Below, one piece after another: positions 1 through 6,311 of a stretch of DNA of 8,595 nucleotides. The stretch is taken from the NCBI GenBank assembly GCA_002728915.1, contig PBWE01000006.1, positions 53,651-62,245 on the forward strand, read 5' to 3'. Numbering within the stretch: position 1 is the first letter of the stretch; each line of letters starts with the position of its first letter. Source of the stretch: Micrococcales bacterium. Its GTDB lineage: Bacteria; Actinomycetota; Actinomycetes; S36-B12. A model generated the notes under the pieces. That model searched no databases, had not been told where the DNA came from, and saw only the letters and a program-made list of their open reading frames with translations. A program made the translations under genes and the position numbers.

Positions 1-9
1 CACCCTCGG

Positions 10-510
10 TCAGGGAACTAGAGGTTTGAGAACCGGGCGTCGCTCGATCCACGCCCGCGGATCCACGTAGGGATCGGTCATGGCATCGCGGGCCTCCCAC
101 GCGGGCCGTCGCAGTCCGAGGTGAAGGCAGCTCCGGGAGCAGTGGAAGTGGTGCGCCGCGAGGTGGCCGATGAGGGTGCCCATCTCCACCTGGTCGCCTT
201 CGGCCACGAGAGCCTCAACCGGTTGATACGTCGATGTCCACGGCGGATGGTCGTGCTCGATGCTGACCGTGGGCGTTCGGGCCACGTCACCGACGAACGC
301 CACACGACCGGGCCCGATCGCTCGCACCTCGGCCCCTGGGGGTGCCGCGAAGTCGATGCCTCGATGGCCGGCGGCGAAACGGTCATCCGGGCGTTCGAAA
401 GCTCGCAGCACCTGCTCCCAACCGGTGGTCAGGGGAAGAGTCCAGCCCGAGACCGGTGAGCCAAGCGTCAAGAAGGTGGCTGTCAGGAGCGCCAGCAGCG
501 GTGTCGTCAC
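10..510 (-). CDS. Exported M23-fold (lysostaphin-type) peptidase-like protein, probably catalytically impaired
   Basis: This is a 166-residue protein with a GTG start at 508-510 and a TGA stop at 10-12. The N-terminus (about residues 1-22) is hydrophobic and looks like a secretion signal, so it probably acts outside the membrane. The M23/LytM zinc motif H-x-x-x-D is present as H49-R-G-I-D53, followed by the typical beta-rich stretch with A-P-P-G and G-R-V. The C-terminal motif, usually H-x-H, reads C128-L-H130, so zinc ligand H130 is kept but the first His is Cys. The usual Y-x-H-L motif reads Y95-Q-P-V, with no His. C124 and C128 could form a disulfide. As I recall, small actinobacterial M23 proteins encoded beside rpsB share this Y-x-P-V and C-L-H-x-G-L form, so the substitutions are probably a subfamily trait and not decay. 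It lies divergent from rpsB. A role in cell-wall binding or regulation is inference; hydrolase activity is doubtful. Confidence 0.85.
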   Translation of the reverse strand: MTTPLLALLTATFLTLGSPVSGWTLPLTTGWEQVLRAFERPDDRFAAGHRGIDFAAPPGAEVRAIGPGRVAFVGDVARTPTVSIEHDHPPWTSTYQPVEALVAEGDQVEMGTLIGHLAAHHFHCSRSCLHLGLRRPAWEARDAMTDPYVDPRAWIERRPVLKPLVP

Positions 511-544
511 ACCAGAACGCTGCCCGGGCGTGCCATGCGACGCC

Positions 545-574
545 AGATCAACCCGGCAGGCTGGGGATAGTCAA
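545..574 (-). promoter_or_regulatory. Candidate promoter for the M23-like gene
   Basis: Read on the minus strand, TTGACT (complement of 569-574) is followed after 18 bases by TGATCT (complement of 545-550). These resemble -35 and -10 hexamers of a housekeeping sigma factor, although the -10 is weak at its second base. Transcription would begin near 538, leaving a leader of about 28 bases before the GTG at 510. No strong ribosome-binding site is visible before that GTG. The call rests on hexamer resemblance and spacing only. Confidence 0.4.
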
Positions 575-608
575 GCCGTGCCCTGGGCATCGGGGTGCAA
601 CCCCAGCC
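559..608. repeat. Nested dyad symmetries in the divergent promoter region
   Basis: A perfect 8-bp inverted repeat, GGCTGGGG (559-566) and CCCCAGCC (601-608), encloses 34 bases. Inside it are an 11-bp odd palindrome TGCCC-T-GGGCA (579-589) and a small hairpin GGGGT-GCA-ACCCC (592-604), whose right arm shares bases with the outer repeat, so the two pairings are mutually exclusive. The block overlaps the candidate -35 of the M23-like gene and lies just upstream of the candidate rpsB -10. It could bind a regulator of one or both genes or form a cruciform. No known operator is recognised. Confidence 0.5.
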
Positions 609-611
609 CCC

Positions 612-617
612 TAGACT
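612..617 (+). promoter_or_regulatory. rpsB: Candidate -10 box for the rpsB-tsf transcript
   Basis: TAGACT at 612-617 fits the actinobacterial -10 pattern TANNNT and would start transcription near 624, just before the first hairpin of the leader. No good -35 hexamer is seen 16-19 bases upstream (the sequence there is GC-rich, near 588-595), so an activator or a relaxed -35 would be needed. The assignment leans on position. Confidence 0.35.
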
Positions 618-624
618 AGAGCGG

Positions 625-778
625 CTTCCTTCGGGGAGACATATTTCGCGTGACCTACCGCTGCGCCTCGCGCAGCCCGTCGGCTCGACGGTCCCGCTTC
701 GGCGGGCGAGTGGACGGAGATCGCCAGGGGTTCGCCCGCCGGGTGAACCGACAACCGCACGCGGTGGCATGCCACCGC
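625..778 (+). promoter_or_regulatory. Structured 5' leader of rpsB: six consecutive hairpins
   Basis: Between the candidate start of transcription and the rpsB ribosome-binding site are six short hairpins, found by reading complementarity directly. (1) 625-638, stem CTTCC/GGGAG with one G-U pair and a TTCG loop. (2) 661-675, CTGCG/CGCAG with a 5-base loop. (3) 677-691, CCGTCG/CGACGG with loop GCT. (4) 693-706, CCCGC/GCGGG with a TTCG loop. (5) 729-749, nine pairs including one G-U, loop GCC. (6) 761-778, GCGGTGG/CCACCGC with loop CATG. Hairpins 2-4 are separated by single bases. Two loops are the very stable C(UUCG)G type. The rest of 511-813 contains no credible gene. In E. coli, S2 represses its own rpsB-tsf mRNA through the leader, so a comparable role is a reasonable inference; no match to a named leader family is claimed. 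Confidence 0.6.
761..778. repeat. Perfect 18-bp palindrome just upstream of the rpsB ribosome-binding site
   Basis: GCGGTGGCATGCCACCGC is an exact inverted repeat with no mismatch, 22 bases before the AAGGAG at 801-806. In RNA it folds as a seven-pair stem with a CATG loop, the last of the leader hairpins. In DNA it could also be a dimeric-protein site, though its place inside the transcript makes the RNA role more likely. Confidence 0.7.
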
Positions 779-813
779 CGACAGGCGCGCGCGCCCGAAG
801 AAGGAGAACGACC

Positions 814-1686
814 ATGGCCGTCGTCACGATGCGCCAGCTACTGGAAAGTGGTGTCCACTTCGGACACCAAACCCGGCGCTGGAACCCCAAGATGAAGCGC
901 TTCATCTTTACCGAGCGCAACGGCATCTACATCATCGATCTTCAGCATTCGCTGTCGTACATCGATCGTGCCTACGAGTACGTGAAGGAAACCGTCGCCC
1001 ACGGTGGATCCATCATGTTCGTCGGCACCAAAAAGCAAGGACAGGAAGCGATCGCCGAGCAGGCGAATCGTGTTGGCATGCCGTACGTCAATCAGCGTTG
1101 GCTCGGCGGCATGCTCACCAACTTCAACACCGTTCACAAGCGCCTGCAGCGCCTGAAGGAGTTGGAAGAGATTGACTTCGACGATGTCGCCGGCTCCGGG
1201 AAGACGAAGAAAGAACTCCTCATGATGCGTCGTGAGAAGGACAAGCTCGAGCGGACACTCGGCGGTATTCGCGATATGGCCAAGATCCCCAGCGCGATTT
1301 GGGTCATCGACACCAAGAAGGAGCACATCGCCGTCGGTGAAGCTCGCAAACTCGGAATCCCGGTCATCGCTGTTCTCGATACCAACTGCGATCCCGACGA
1401 GGTCGACTTCCCGATTCCGGGCAATGACGACGCGATTCGCTCCGTCGCACTCTTGACCCGCGTCATGGCCGATGCGGTGGCCGAAGGCCTGATGGCACGT
1501 TCCGGTGCCGCGGCAGCCGAGGGAGCCACCGAGGAGCCACTGGCCGAGTGGGAGCGCGAACTGCTCGCAGGCCAGGGCGCCGCCGATGAAGTGGCCGCCG
1601 CCGACGCGGCAGCTGCGGACAGCGCGCCGGCCGACGCAACAAGCGCGGAAGCCGCAACCCCTGACGCCGCAGCCGAGCAGGCGTAG
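814..1686 (+). CDS. rpsB: 30S ribosomal protein S2
   Basis: This is a component of the small ribosomal subunit, needed for 30S assembly and binding of S1-type factors or mRNA. The 290-residue product begins [18 protein letters not shown], the classic S2 N-terminus, and carries the second S2 signature [13 protein letters not shown] near the middle. The chosen ATG at 814 follows AAGGAG (801-806) with 7 bases of spacing and matches the family start. The open frame runs back to 595, but that part is Arg/Pro-rich leader with no S2 similarity. The S2 fold ends near residue 230-250; the rest is an Ala/Asp/Glu-rich tail of roughly 40 residues, of the kind common in actinobacterial S2 and probably disordered. 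It is first in the plus-strand run, with tsf 94 bases downstream, and is probably controlled through the leader at 625-778. Confidence 0.97.
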   Translation: MAVVTMRQLLESGVHFGHQTRRWNPKMKRFIFTERNGIYIIDLQHSLSYIDRAYEYVKETVAHGGSIMFVGTKKQGQEAIAEQANRVGMPYVNQRWLGGMLTNFNTVHKRLQRLKELEEIDFDDVAGSGKTKKELLMMRREKDKLERTLGGIRDMAKIPSAIWVIDTKKEHIAVGEARKLGIPVIAVLDTNCDPDEVDFPIPGNDDAIRSVALLTRVMADAVAEGLMARSGAAAAEGATEEPLAEWERELLAGQGAADEVAAADAAAADSAPADATSAEAATPDAAAEQA

Positions 1687-1706
1687 GACGTCACGCTGAC
1701 TCACAC

Positions 1707-1755
1707 CGCGAAGCCCGAGCCTGGAGACGTGTGGATCGAGACTCCGAACTTCGCG
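1707..1755 (+). promoter_or_regulatory. Possible intergenic hairpin (attenuator or processing site) between rpsB and tsf
   Basis: CGCGAAG (1707-1713) is exactly complementary to CTTCGCG (1749-1755), and GGAG (1723-1726) can pair with CTCC (1742-1745) inside it. The interval has no T-run after the stem, so it is not a standard terminator. Attenuation between rpsB and tsf has been reported in Streptomyces, as I recall. Here the structure is modest and the call is tentative. Confidence 0.3.
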
Positions 1756-1780
1756 ACCCACCGATACACGAAGGAAGAAG

Positions 1781-2599
1781 ATGGCAACGATTAGCGCCGC
1801 TGACGTCAAGCGGCTCCGGGAGATGACCTCCGCGGGAATGATGGAGTGCAAGAAGGCGCTCGAGGAGAGCGACGGCGATTTCGATAAGGCCGTCGAGGCT
1901 CTGCGGATCTCTGGAGCGGCCAAAGCCGCCAAGAGAGGCGCCGAGCGCACCGCCTCCAACGGCGTCGTCGCTGCGGTGGACAACACCATGGTGGAAGTGC
2001 TGTGCGAGACAGACTTCGTGGCCAAGGGTGAGGAATTCCAAGCGCTCGCAGGCACTTTGGCGAAGGCAGCCTTCGACGCCCAGGTGGCTGACCGGGATGC
2101 CCTTCTGGCGATCACCCTCGACACCGGTGCCACCGTTGAGGCGACGGTGGCCGACATGGCCGGTGTTATCGGGGAGAAGATCGAACTTGGACGCGTCACC
2201 ACAGTGCAGGCTCCGGCCACCACGTACCTGCACCGCCGTGCCTCCGATCTTCCGCCGCAGGTCGGCGTCCTCGTCGCCTACGACGGAGACGAGGAAACAG
2301 CAAAAGGAGTTGCGATGCAGATCGCGGCAATGCGACCGTCCTTCCTGAACCGCGACGATGTGCCTGCGGAGACGGTGGAGAACGAGCGTCGGATTGCCGA
2401 GACAGCGGCCAAGGAAGAGGGCAAGCCCGAGCAGGCCATCCCCAAGATCGTCGAGGGTCGGGTGAACGCCTTCTTCAAGGACAACGTGCTTCTCGAGCAG
2501 GCCAGCGTCGTCGAAAACAAGAAGACGGTGGCCGATGTGCTGGCCGAAAACGGAACAACGGTCCGCGCATTCGCTAGGTTCGAGCCAGGCCAGGCGTAA
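1781..2599 (+). CDS. tsf: Translation elongation factor Ts
   Basis: EF-Ts is the cytoplasmic nucleotide-exchange factor that releases GDP from EF-Tu. The 272-residue length is normal for actinobacteria. Residues about 4-42 form the UBA-like N-terminal domain, with [16 protein letters not shown], the family signature region. The T77-D-F-V80 motif, which inserts at the EF-Tu magnesium site, is intact within C-E-T-D-F-V-A. The C-terminus ends R-F-E-P-G-Q-A, as in relatives. The ATG at 1781 is preceded immediately by an AAGGAAGAAG tract (1771-1780) serving as ribosome-binding site. pyrH follows after 20 bases. Nothing looks broken or unusual. Confidence 0.97.
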   Translation: MATISAADVKRLREMTSAGMMECKKALEESDGDFDKAVEALRISGAAKAAKRGAERTASNGVVAAVDNTMVEVLCETDFVAKGEEFQALAGTLAKAAFDAQVADRDALLAITLDTGATVEATVADMAGVIGEKIELGRVTTVQAPATTYLHRRASDLPPQVGVLVAYDGDEETAKGVAMQIAAMRPSFLNRDDVPAETVENERRIAETAAKEEGKPEQAIPKIVEGRVNAFFKDNVLLEQASVVENKKTVADVLAENGTTVRAFARFEPGQA

Positions 2600-2619
2600 C
2601 TCGGCAGAAGGGAAGTCTC

Positions 2620-3411
2620 ATGGATCGGTCCAAGGCAGGGGAGCCGGTTCAGCCTTCCCTTGACGGGACCATCGAGACGTGGCCCGGCGTCCCCGAGGGT
2701 GGCTGGGATCGGGTTCTCCTCAAACTCAGTGGCGAAGCCTTTTCCGGCGGTGGCGGGCTCGGCGTCGATCCCGATGTGGTGGCGTCCATCGCACGGCAAA
2801 TTGCTGATGTGGTGCGTGCGGGCACCGAAGTAGCGGTCGTTATTGGTGGTGGCAACTACTTCCGAGGCGCGCAATTGTCGGAGCGCGGTATGGAACGGGC
2901 CCGCGCGGACTACATGGGCATGCTCGGCACGGTGATGAACTGTCTGGCCCTGCAAGACTTCTGCGAGAAGGCAGGCATCGAAACGCGCGTGCAGACGGCA
3001 ATCGCCATGGGCCAGGTGGCCGAGCCGTACGTCCCTCGACGGGCGATGCGACACCTCGACAAGGCCCGGGTGGTCATTTTTGGAGCGGGACTTGGGCAGC
3101 CGTACTTCTCCACCGACACCACAGCCGCCCAGCGAGCGCTGGAGATCGGTGCTGAGGTCGTCTTGATGGCGAAGGGTGTCGATGGTGTCTACGACGACGA
3201 TCCTCGGTCCAACCCTCAGGCCGTGCGCTACGACCGCTTGACCTACGACGACGTCCTTGCCCGCGACCTCAAAGTCGCCGACGCAACGGCCATCAGCCTG
3301 TGTCGGGACAACGCGCTGCCGATTGTCGTGTTCAACCTTCTCCAAGAAGGCAACATCGCCCGAGCGTGCCGTGGGGAGCGGATCGGCACGTTAGTCTCAT
3401 CGGAAACGTGA
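2620..3411 (+). CDS. pyrH: UMP kinase (uridylate kinase)
   Basis: It phosphorylates UMP to UDP with ATP in pyrimidine nucleotide synthesis; the bacterial enzyme is a hexamer of the amino-acid kinase fold. The 263-residue protein shows L-L-K-L-S-G-E-A (33-40, phosphate binding), [10 protein letters not shown] (74-83), a [18 protein letters not shown] segment (155-172) and [11 protein letters not shown] (185-195), all conserved in PyrH. About 28 residues precede the kinase core and look flexible. This start is kept because AAGGGAAG (2608-2615) sits 4 bases before the ATG and no internal Met precedes the core. It lies between tsf and frr in the usual order. The frr ribosome-binding site overlaps its stop codon, so the two are probably translationally linked. 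Confidence 0.97.
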   Translation: MDRSKAGEPVQPSLDGTIETWPGVPEGGWDRVLLKLSGEAFSGGGGLGVDPDVVASIARQIADVVRAGTEVAVVIGGGNYFRGAQLSERGMERARADYMGMLGTVMNCLALQDFCEKAGIETRVQTAIAMGQVAEPYVPRRAMRHLDKARVVIFGAGLGQPYFSTDTTAAQRALEIGAEVVLMAKGVDGVYDDDPRSNPQAVRYDRLTYDDVLARDLKVADATAISLCRDNALPIVVFNLLQEGNIARACRGERIGTLVSSET

Positions 3412-3420
3412 GGAGCACCC

Positions 3421-3987
3421 GTGAGTGAAGAGATCGAGATGATCCTGCTCGAGGCCACCGAGAAGATGGACAAAGCCATCGAGGTGGCCCGCGAGGACTT
3501 CGCGACGATCAGGACGGGGCGCGCGAACGCCACCATGTTCAACAAGATCGTCGTGGACTACTACGGGACGGCTACTCCGTTGAATCAACTCGCGTCTTTC
3601 CAGGTGCCGGAAGCACGGATGATCGTCATCAGTCCCTACGACAAGGGCGCGATGGCGGAGATCGAGAAGGCGCTTCGGGACAGCGATCTGGGAGTGAACC
3701 CGAATACTGACGGGGCGATTATCCGCGTTGTTCTTCCCGAGCTCACGGAGGAGCGTCGCAAGGAATACATCAAGATGGCCAGGTCCAAAGCCGAAGACAG
3801 CCGCATTTCGGTGCGCAACATTCGGCGTCATGCGAAGGAAGCTCTCGACAAGCTCCAAAAGGATGGCGATGCTGGCGAGGACGATGTCCGTCGCGCAGAA
3901 AAGCAACTCGACGACGTGACGAGCAAGCACGTGGAGCACATCGACGAAGTTCTCAAGCACAAAGAAGCCGAACTACTCGAGGTCTGA
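3421..3987 (+). CDS. frr: Ribosome recycling factor
   Basis: With EF-G, RRF splits post-termination ribosomes in the cytoplasm. The 188-residue length fits the family (about 185). The RRF hallmarks are present: D-F-A-T-I-R-T-G-R-A-N near residues 26-36, the V-D-Y-Y-G-T-A-T-P-L-N-Q-L beta region, and the long helix with E-E-R-R-K-E-Y and R-N-I-R-R-H-A-K near the C-terminal half. The start is GTG at 3421, with GAGGAG (3410-3415) overlapping the pyrH TGA. The stop at 3985-3987 is one base from the cdsA start, implying coupling on one mRNA. Confidence 0.97.
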   Translation: MSEEIEMILLEATEKMDKAIEVAREDFATIRTGRANATMFNKIVVDYYGTATPLNQLASFQVPEARMIVISPYDKGAMAEIEKALRDSDLGVNPNTDGAIIRVVLPELTEERRKEYIKMARSKAEDSRISVRNIRRHAKEALDKLQKDGDAGEDDVRRAEKQLDDVTSKHVEHIDEVLKHKEAELLEV

Positions 3988-3988
3988 T

Positions 3989-4891
3989 GTGACCGACTCG
4001 TCCGGTCGGAACGGCGATCGCGAGCAGGACCCGCGAGAGGCCGACGGCGACCGCAAGAATGACTCGCGCACCGGCCGAAATCTGCCGGCCGCGGTGGCGT
4101 CCGGCGTCGTGCTCGTCGTGGTAGTGCTTGCGAGCCTGTTCACCTACAAGTGTCTGTTCGGTGTCGTCGTCATCGTGGCGCTCGGCGTCGCGATGCGGGA
4201 GATGATTCAGGCTTTCGCATCACGGGGAATCAAGATTGCGCGGGTTCCGGCCTACGGAGCGGTCGTGCTGTTGCCGACGGTTGCCTATCTCGCCGGACCG
4301 ATCTGGCAGTTGGTCGCGACCGGCGCCGTGCTGCTGCTCGCGATGCTGTGGCGGATCCGGCGCGGAGTCGACGGATACGTCCGCGACATCACCGCATCCT
4401 TCTTCGTGATCGCCTACCTGCCGTTCATGGCGGGATTTGTGATGCTGACGCTGGCGGCAGACGATGGTCCGTGGCGAGTCGTCGTCTTCATCCTGCTGAC
4501 CATTTCGAACGACATCGGCGGATACTTCGCCGGCATCTTCTACGGACGGCACCCGATCGCAGCATCGATCAGCCCCAAGAAGTCTTGGGAGGGACTTGTC
4601 GGGTCGGTCATCTTGCAGTGCAGCGTCGGCGCTCTGTCCTTCGTCTTCCTGCTGGATGCTGCCTGGTGGCAGGGGGTCATCGCCGGCTTCATTCTGACGA
4701 TCACCGCCACCGGTGGTGACTTTGCTGAGAGCGCCATCAAACACGACCTCGGTATCAAGGACATGGGATCGTTCCTGCCGGGTCATGGCGGGATGATGGA
4801 TCGCCTTGATTCCCTGATCCCCAACGCGTTCGCGTCCTGGGCGATCTTCACCGTCTTCCTCGGTGCCAGCTTCACGGGGGCGGCGCTGTGA
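3989..4891 (+). CDS. cdsA: Phosphatidate cytidylyltransferase (CDP-diacylglycerol synthase)
   Basis: This membrane enzyme converts phosphatidic acid and CTP to CDP-diacylglycerol, the precursor of phosphatidylglycerol, cardiolipin and phosphatidylinositol. The 300-residue protein has a hydrophilic, charged N-terminal 30 residues and then about eight hydrophobic segments (near 33-51, 55-70, 86-103, 107-121, 134-156, 163-175, 203-222, 226-243), with another at 280-298. S195-P-K-K-S-W-E-G and the CdsA signature (248-274: S-A-I-K, then K257-D258, G-H266-G-G and D271-R-L-D) are clear. The signature K-R pair reads K251-H252, an Arg-to-His change. The start is GTG at 3989, with GAGG (3979-3982) inside the end of frr. 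The stop TGA overlaps the ATG of a 14-bp repeat leading to rlmN. The family call is firm. Confidence 0.95.
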   Translation: MTDSSGRNGDREQDPREADGDRKNDSRTGRNLPAAVASGVVLVVVVLASLFTYKCLFGVVVIVALGVAMREMIQAFASRGIKIARVPAYGAVVLLPTVAYLAGPIWQLVATGAVLLLAMLWRIRRGVDGYVRDITASFFVIAYLPFMAGFVMLTLAADDGPWRVVVFILLTISNDIGGYFAGIFYGRHPIAASISPKKSWEGLVGSVILQCSVGALSFVFLLDAAWWQGVIAGFILTITATGGDFAESAIKHDLGIKDMGSFLPGHGGMMDRLDSLIPNAFASWAIFTVFLGASFTGAAL

Positions 4892-4942
4892 TGGTGGAAC
4901 TGCGATGGTGAACCTGCGATGGTGAACCTGTGATGGTGGATC
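4887..4942 (+). repeat. Four tandem 14-bp repeats spanning the cdsA stop and rlmN start
   Basis: Units are 4887-4900, 4901-4914, 4915-4928 and 4929-4942, with consensus TGYGATGGTGRAMC. The two middle units are identical (TGCGATGGTGAACC), and the outer two share TGTGATGGTGGA. Each unit contains an ATG (4891, 4905, 4919, 4933). The first overlaps the cdsA stop (TGATG), and the last is the likely rlmN start. The first three ATGs open frames of only 6, 6 and 4 codons. GGTGA or GGTGG in each unit lies where a ribosome-binding site for the next unit's ATG would be. Confidence 0.9.
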
Positions 4943-6024
4943 TCGTTCTCCAGGCTCCCGAACGCGGCAAGCCACCACGACACCTGCTGGACCTGTCCCG
5001 GCCCGAGCGTCGAGACGCGATGTCTGATCTCGCGCTACCGGCTTTTCGAGCCGATCAGGTGTCCACGCACCTACTGACTCACCTGCAGAACGACCCCGAT
5101 GAGTGGACGGACATTTCGGCATCAGATCGCACCACCCTGCGGTCCGTGCTCCCCGAACTTCTGCAGCCCGTGCGGACACTCACGTGTGACGATGGTGCGA
5201 CGGTAAAGACGCTCTACCGGTTGCACGACGGATCACTCGTTGAGTCAGTGCTGATGCGCTACCCGGATCGGGTCACGATGTGTATCTCATCGCAGGCCGG
5301 CTGCGGCATGAACTGTCCTTTTTGCGCGACGGGGCAGGCAGGTCTGACGCGCAACCTGTCGACAGCGGAAATCGTGGAACAAGTACTCGCCGGAGCGCGG
5401 GCGTTGGCGAACAACGAGATACCCGGTGGCCCGGGTCGCATCAGCAACGTCGTGTTCATGGGTATGGGGGAGCCGCTCGCCAACTACCGCACCGTGATCG
5501 CGACACTGCATCGACTCATTGACCCCGCCCCGGAGGGACTGGGCATGAGTGCTCGTGGCGTCACGGTGTCGACCGTCGGCCTCGTTCCGAGGATTCGGGA
5601 GTTGGCCGAGGAGGGGTTGCCCGTCACGTTGGCGGTCTCCCTGCATGCACCGGATGATCATCTTCGGGACACTCTGGTGCCGATCAACAATCGGTGGAAG
5701 GTCGCGGAGGTTCTCGATGCGGCCTGGTTCTATGCCGAGTGCACCAGGCGACGCGTCAGTATCGAGTACGCCTTAATCAAGGACGTGAACGATCAGCGGT
5801 GGCGGGCGGAACTCCTGGGCGAAATGCTGGCCGGCCACCTCGCCCACGTGAACCTGATCCCCCTGAATCCCACGCCCGGATCCAAATGGACGGCGTCCAC
5901 ACCGAGCAGTCAGCGGGAGTTCGTGGCTGGCTTGTCCGAGGCGGGCGTGCGGGTCACCGTCCGCGATACCCGCGGGCGAGAAATCGACGGCGCCTGCGGC
6001 CAGTTGGCAGCCCTCGAAGCCTGA
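4930..6024 (+). CDS. rlmN: Dual-specificity 23S rRNA/tRNA adenine-C2 methyltransferase RlmN (radical SAM)
   Basis: RlmN methylates C2 of A2503 in 23S rRNA and, in E. coli, A37 of some tRNAs, using radical SAM chemistry in the cytoplasm. The product is 364 residues from GTG 4930, or 363 from ATG 4933; the ATG in the last repeat unit is equally likely. The iron-sulfur triad C125-x3-C129-x2-C132 (C-G-M-N-C-P-F-C) is intact. C118 (in M-C-I-S-S-Q) and C356 (in G-A-C-G-Q-L) match the two methyl-transfer cysteines of E. coli RlmN (C118, C355). SAM-binding G178-M-G-E-P182 is present. The N-terminal segment [13 protein letters not shown] is typical, which supports this start over the internal ATG at 5020. 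It follows cdsA through a tandem repeat and is the last intact plus-strand gene. Confidence 0.96.
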   Translation: MMVDLVLQAPERGKPPRHLLDLSRPERRDAMSDLALPAFRADQVSTHLLTHLQNDPDEWTDISASDRTTLRSVLPELLQPVRTLTCDDGATVKTLYRLHDGSLVESVLMRYPDRVTMCISSQAGCGMNCPFCATGQAGLTRNLSTAEIVEQVLAGARALANNEIPGGPGRISNVVFMGMGEPLANYRTVIATLHRLIDPAPEGLGMSARGVTVSTVGLVPRIRELAEEGLPVTLAVSLHAPDDHLRDTLVPINNRWKVAEVLDAAWFYAECTRRRVSIEYALIKDVNDQRWRAELLGEMLAGHLAHVNLIPLNPTPGSKWTASTPSSQREFVAGLSEAGVRVTVRDTRGREIDGACGQLAALEA

Positions 6025-6026
6025 GC

Positions 6027-6080
6027 AGCCGGAACACCGCGAATACCGCTGATACCGCGAACGTGGTGAACACCCCGAAG
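6027..6080 (+). repeat. Degenerate 9-bp tandem repeats just after rlmN
   Basis: Successive 9-mers are AGCCGGAAC, ACCGCGAAT, ACCGCTGAT, ACCGCGAAC, GTGGTGAAC and ACCCCGAAG. The three central copies differ by only one to three bases, and the outer ones are weaker. The array starts three bases after the rlmN stop and runs into the inverted repeat at 6079. It is not part of rlmN, whose conserved C-terminus ends at 6024. Slippage in non-coding DNA or decayed coding sequence are both possible. Confidence 0.6.
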
Positions 6081-6104
6081 TCTGGCTGACGTACATGCCA
6101 GACT
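6079..6104. terminator. Inverted repeat, possible terminator of the rlmN transcript
   Basis: AGTCTGGC (6079-6086) and GCCAGACT (6097-6104) are exact complements around a 10-base loop. No T-run follows, which is common for actinobacterial terminators but leaves an operator role open. It is 54 bases past the rlmN stop. A second, much stronger hairpin follows at 6312. Confidence 0.4.
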
Positions 6105-6292
6105 CACCTCCCATGGGCGCCTACATCGAGTCGTACCGCCGCAGCCTGGATGATCCCGAGGGGTTCTGGCGCGAAGCAGTAGGCGCGATCGAGTGGGATG
6201 TCGAGCCCTCGCGGCGATCGCGAGTGCTGTGCGCCGTCAGGAAGGTCGTTCGGCAGCCTTCTTCAGTTTGGCTAGTTGACTCACACGGTTAA
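6095..6292 (+). pseudogene. N-terminal remnant of an acetyl/propionyl-CoA synthetase
   Basis: The 65-codon frame contains M-G-A-Y-I-E-S-Y-R-R-S-L-D-D-P-E-G-F-W (from ATG 6113), then A-I-E-W-D-V-E-P-S. This is the start of the N-terminal cap domain (ACAS_N) of AMP-forming acetyl- or propionyl-CoA synthetases, which normally run past 600 residues. Resemblance fades at about 6205-6235, where R-V-L may be the last shared residues after a short insertion of R-R-S. The rest (C-A-V-R-K-V-V-R onward) does not look like the family, and a TAA closes the frame at 6290-6292. No ribosome-binding site precedes ATG 6113; the bases there read CACCTCC. It looks like the stump of a gene cut by deletion or rearrangement. 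Identification is from recalled motifs without a search. Confidence 0.7.
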
Positions 6293-6311
6293 CGCCGCAG
6301 GCGATTCATGA

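Noticed and set aside
595..813. Upstream extension of the rpsB open frame to 595
   Set aside because: The added 73 codons are Arg/Pro-rich, resemble no S2 sequence and overlie the structured leader; ATG 814 has a proper ribosome-binding site and the family N-terminus.
838..2223. Long minus-strand open frame (461 codons) across rpsB and tsf
   Set aside because: It lies antisense to two certain genes; its composition is what GC-rich codon bias produces on the opposite strand, and no family is recognisable.
2278..3345. Minus-strand open frame (355 codons) opposite tsf and pyrH
   Set aside because: Antisense shadow of two certain genes, with no recognisable motifs.
4220..5179. Minus-strand open frame (319 codons) opposite cdsA and the start of rlmN
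   Set aside because: Highly charged, no domain, and it runs across the 14-bp repeat array; explained by codon bias of the true genes.
5773..6114. Minus-strand frame with a strong GGAGGTGA before an ATG at about 6095, opposite rlmN
   Set aside because: The Shine-Dalgarno match is good, but the product overlaps the conserved end of rlmN, is Arg/Ser/Gly-rich and resembles nothing; the match is likely chance.
6208..6224. Small hairpin CTCGCG/CGCGAG inside the synthetase remnant
   Set aside because: Only six pairs in GC-rich DNA with no associated signal; insufficient for a separate feature.
6243..6290. Short minus-strand frame reading V-S-Q-L-A-K-L-K-K-A-A-E-R-P-S
   Set aside because: Fifteen codons from a GTG without a ribosome-binding site; too short to separate from chance.
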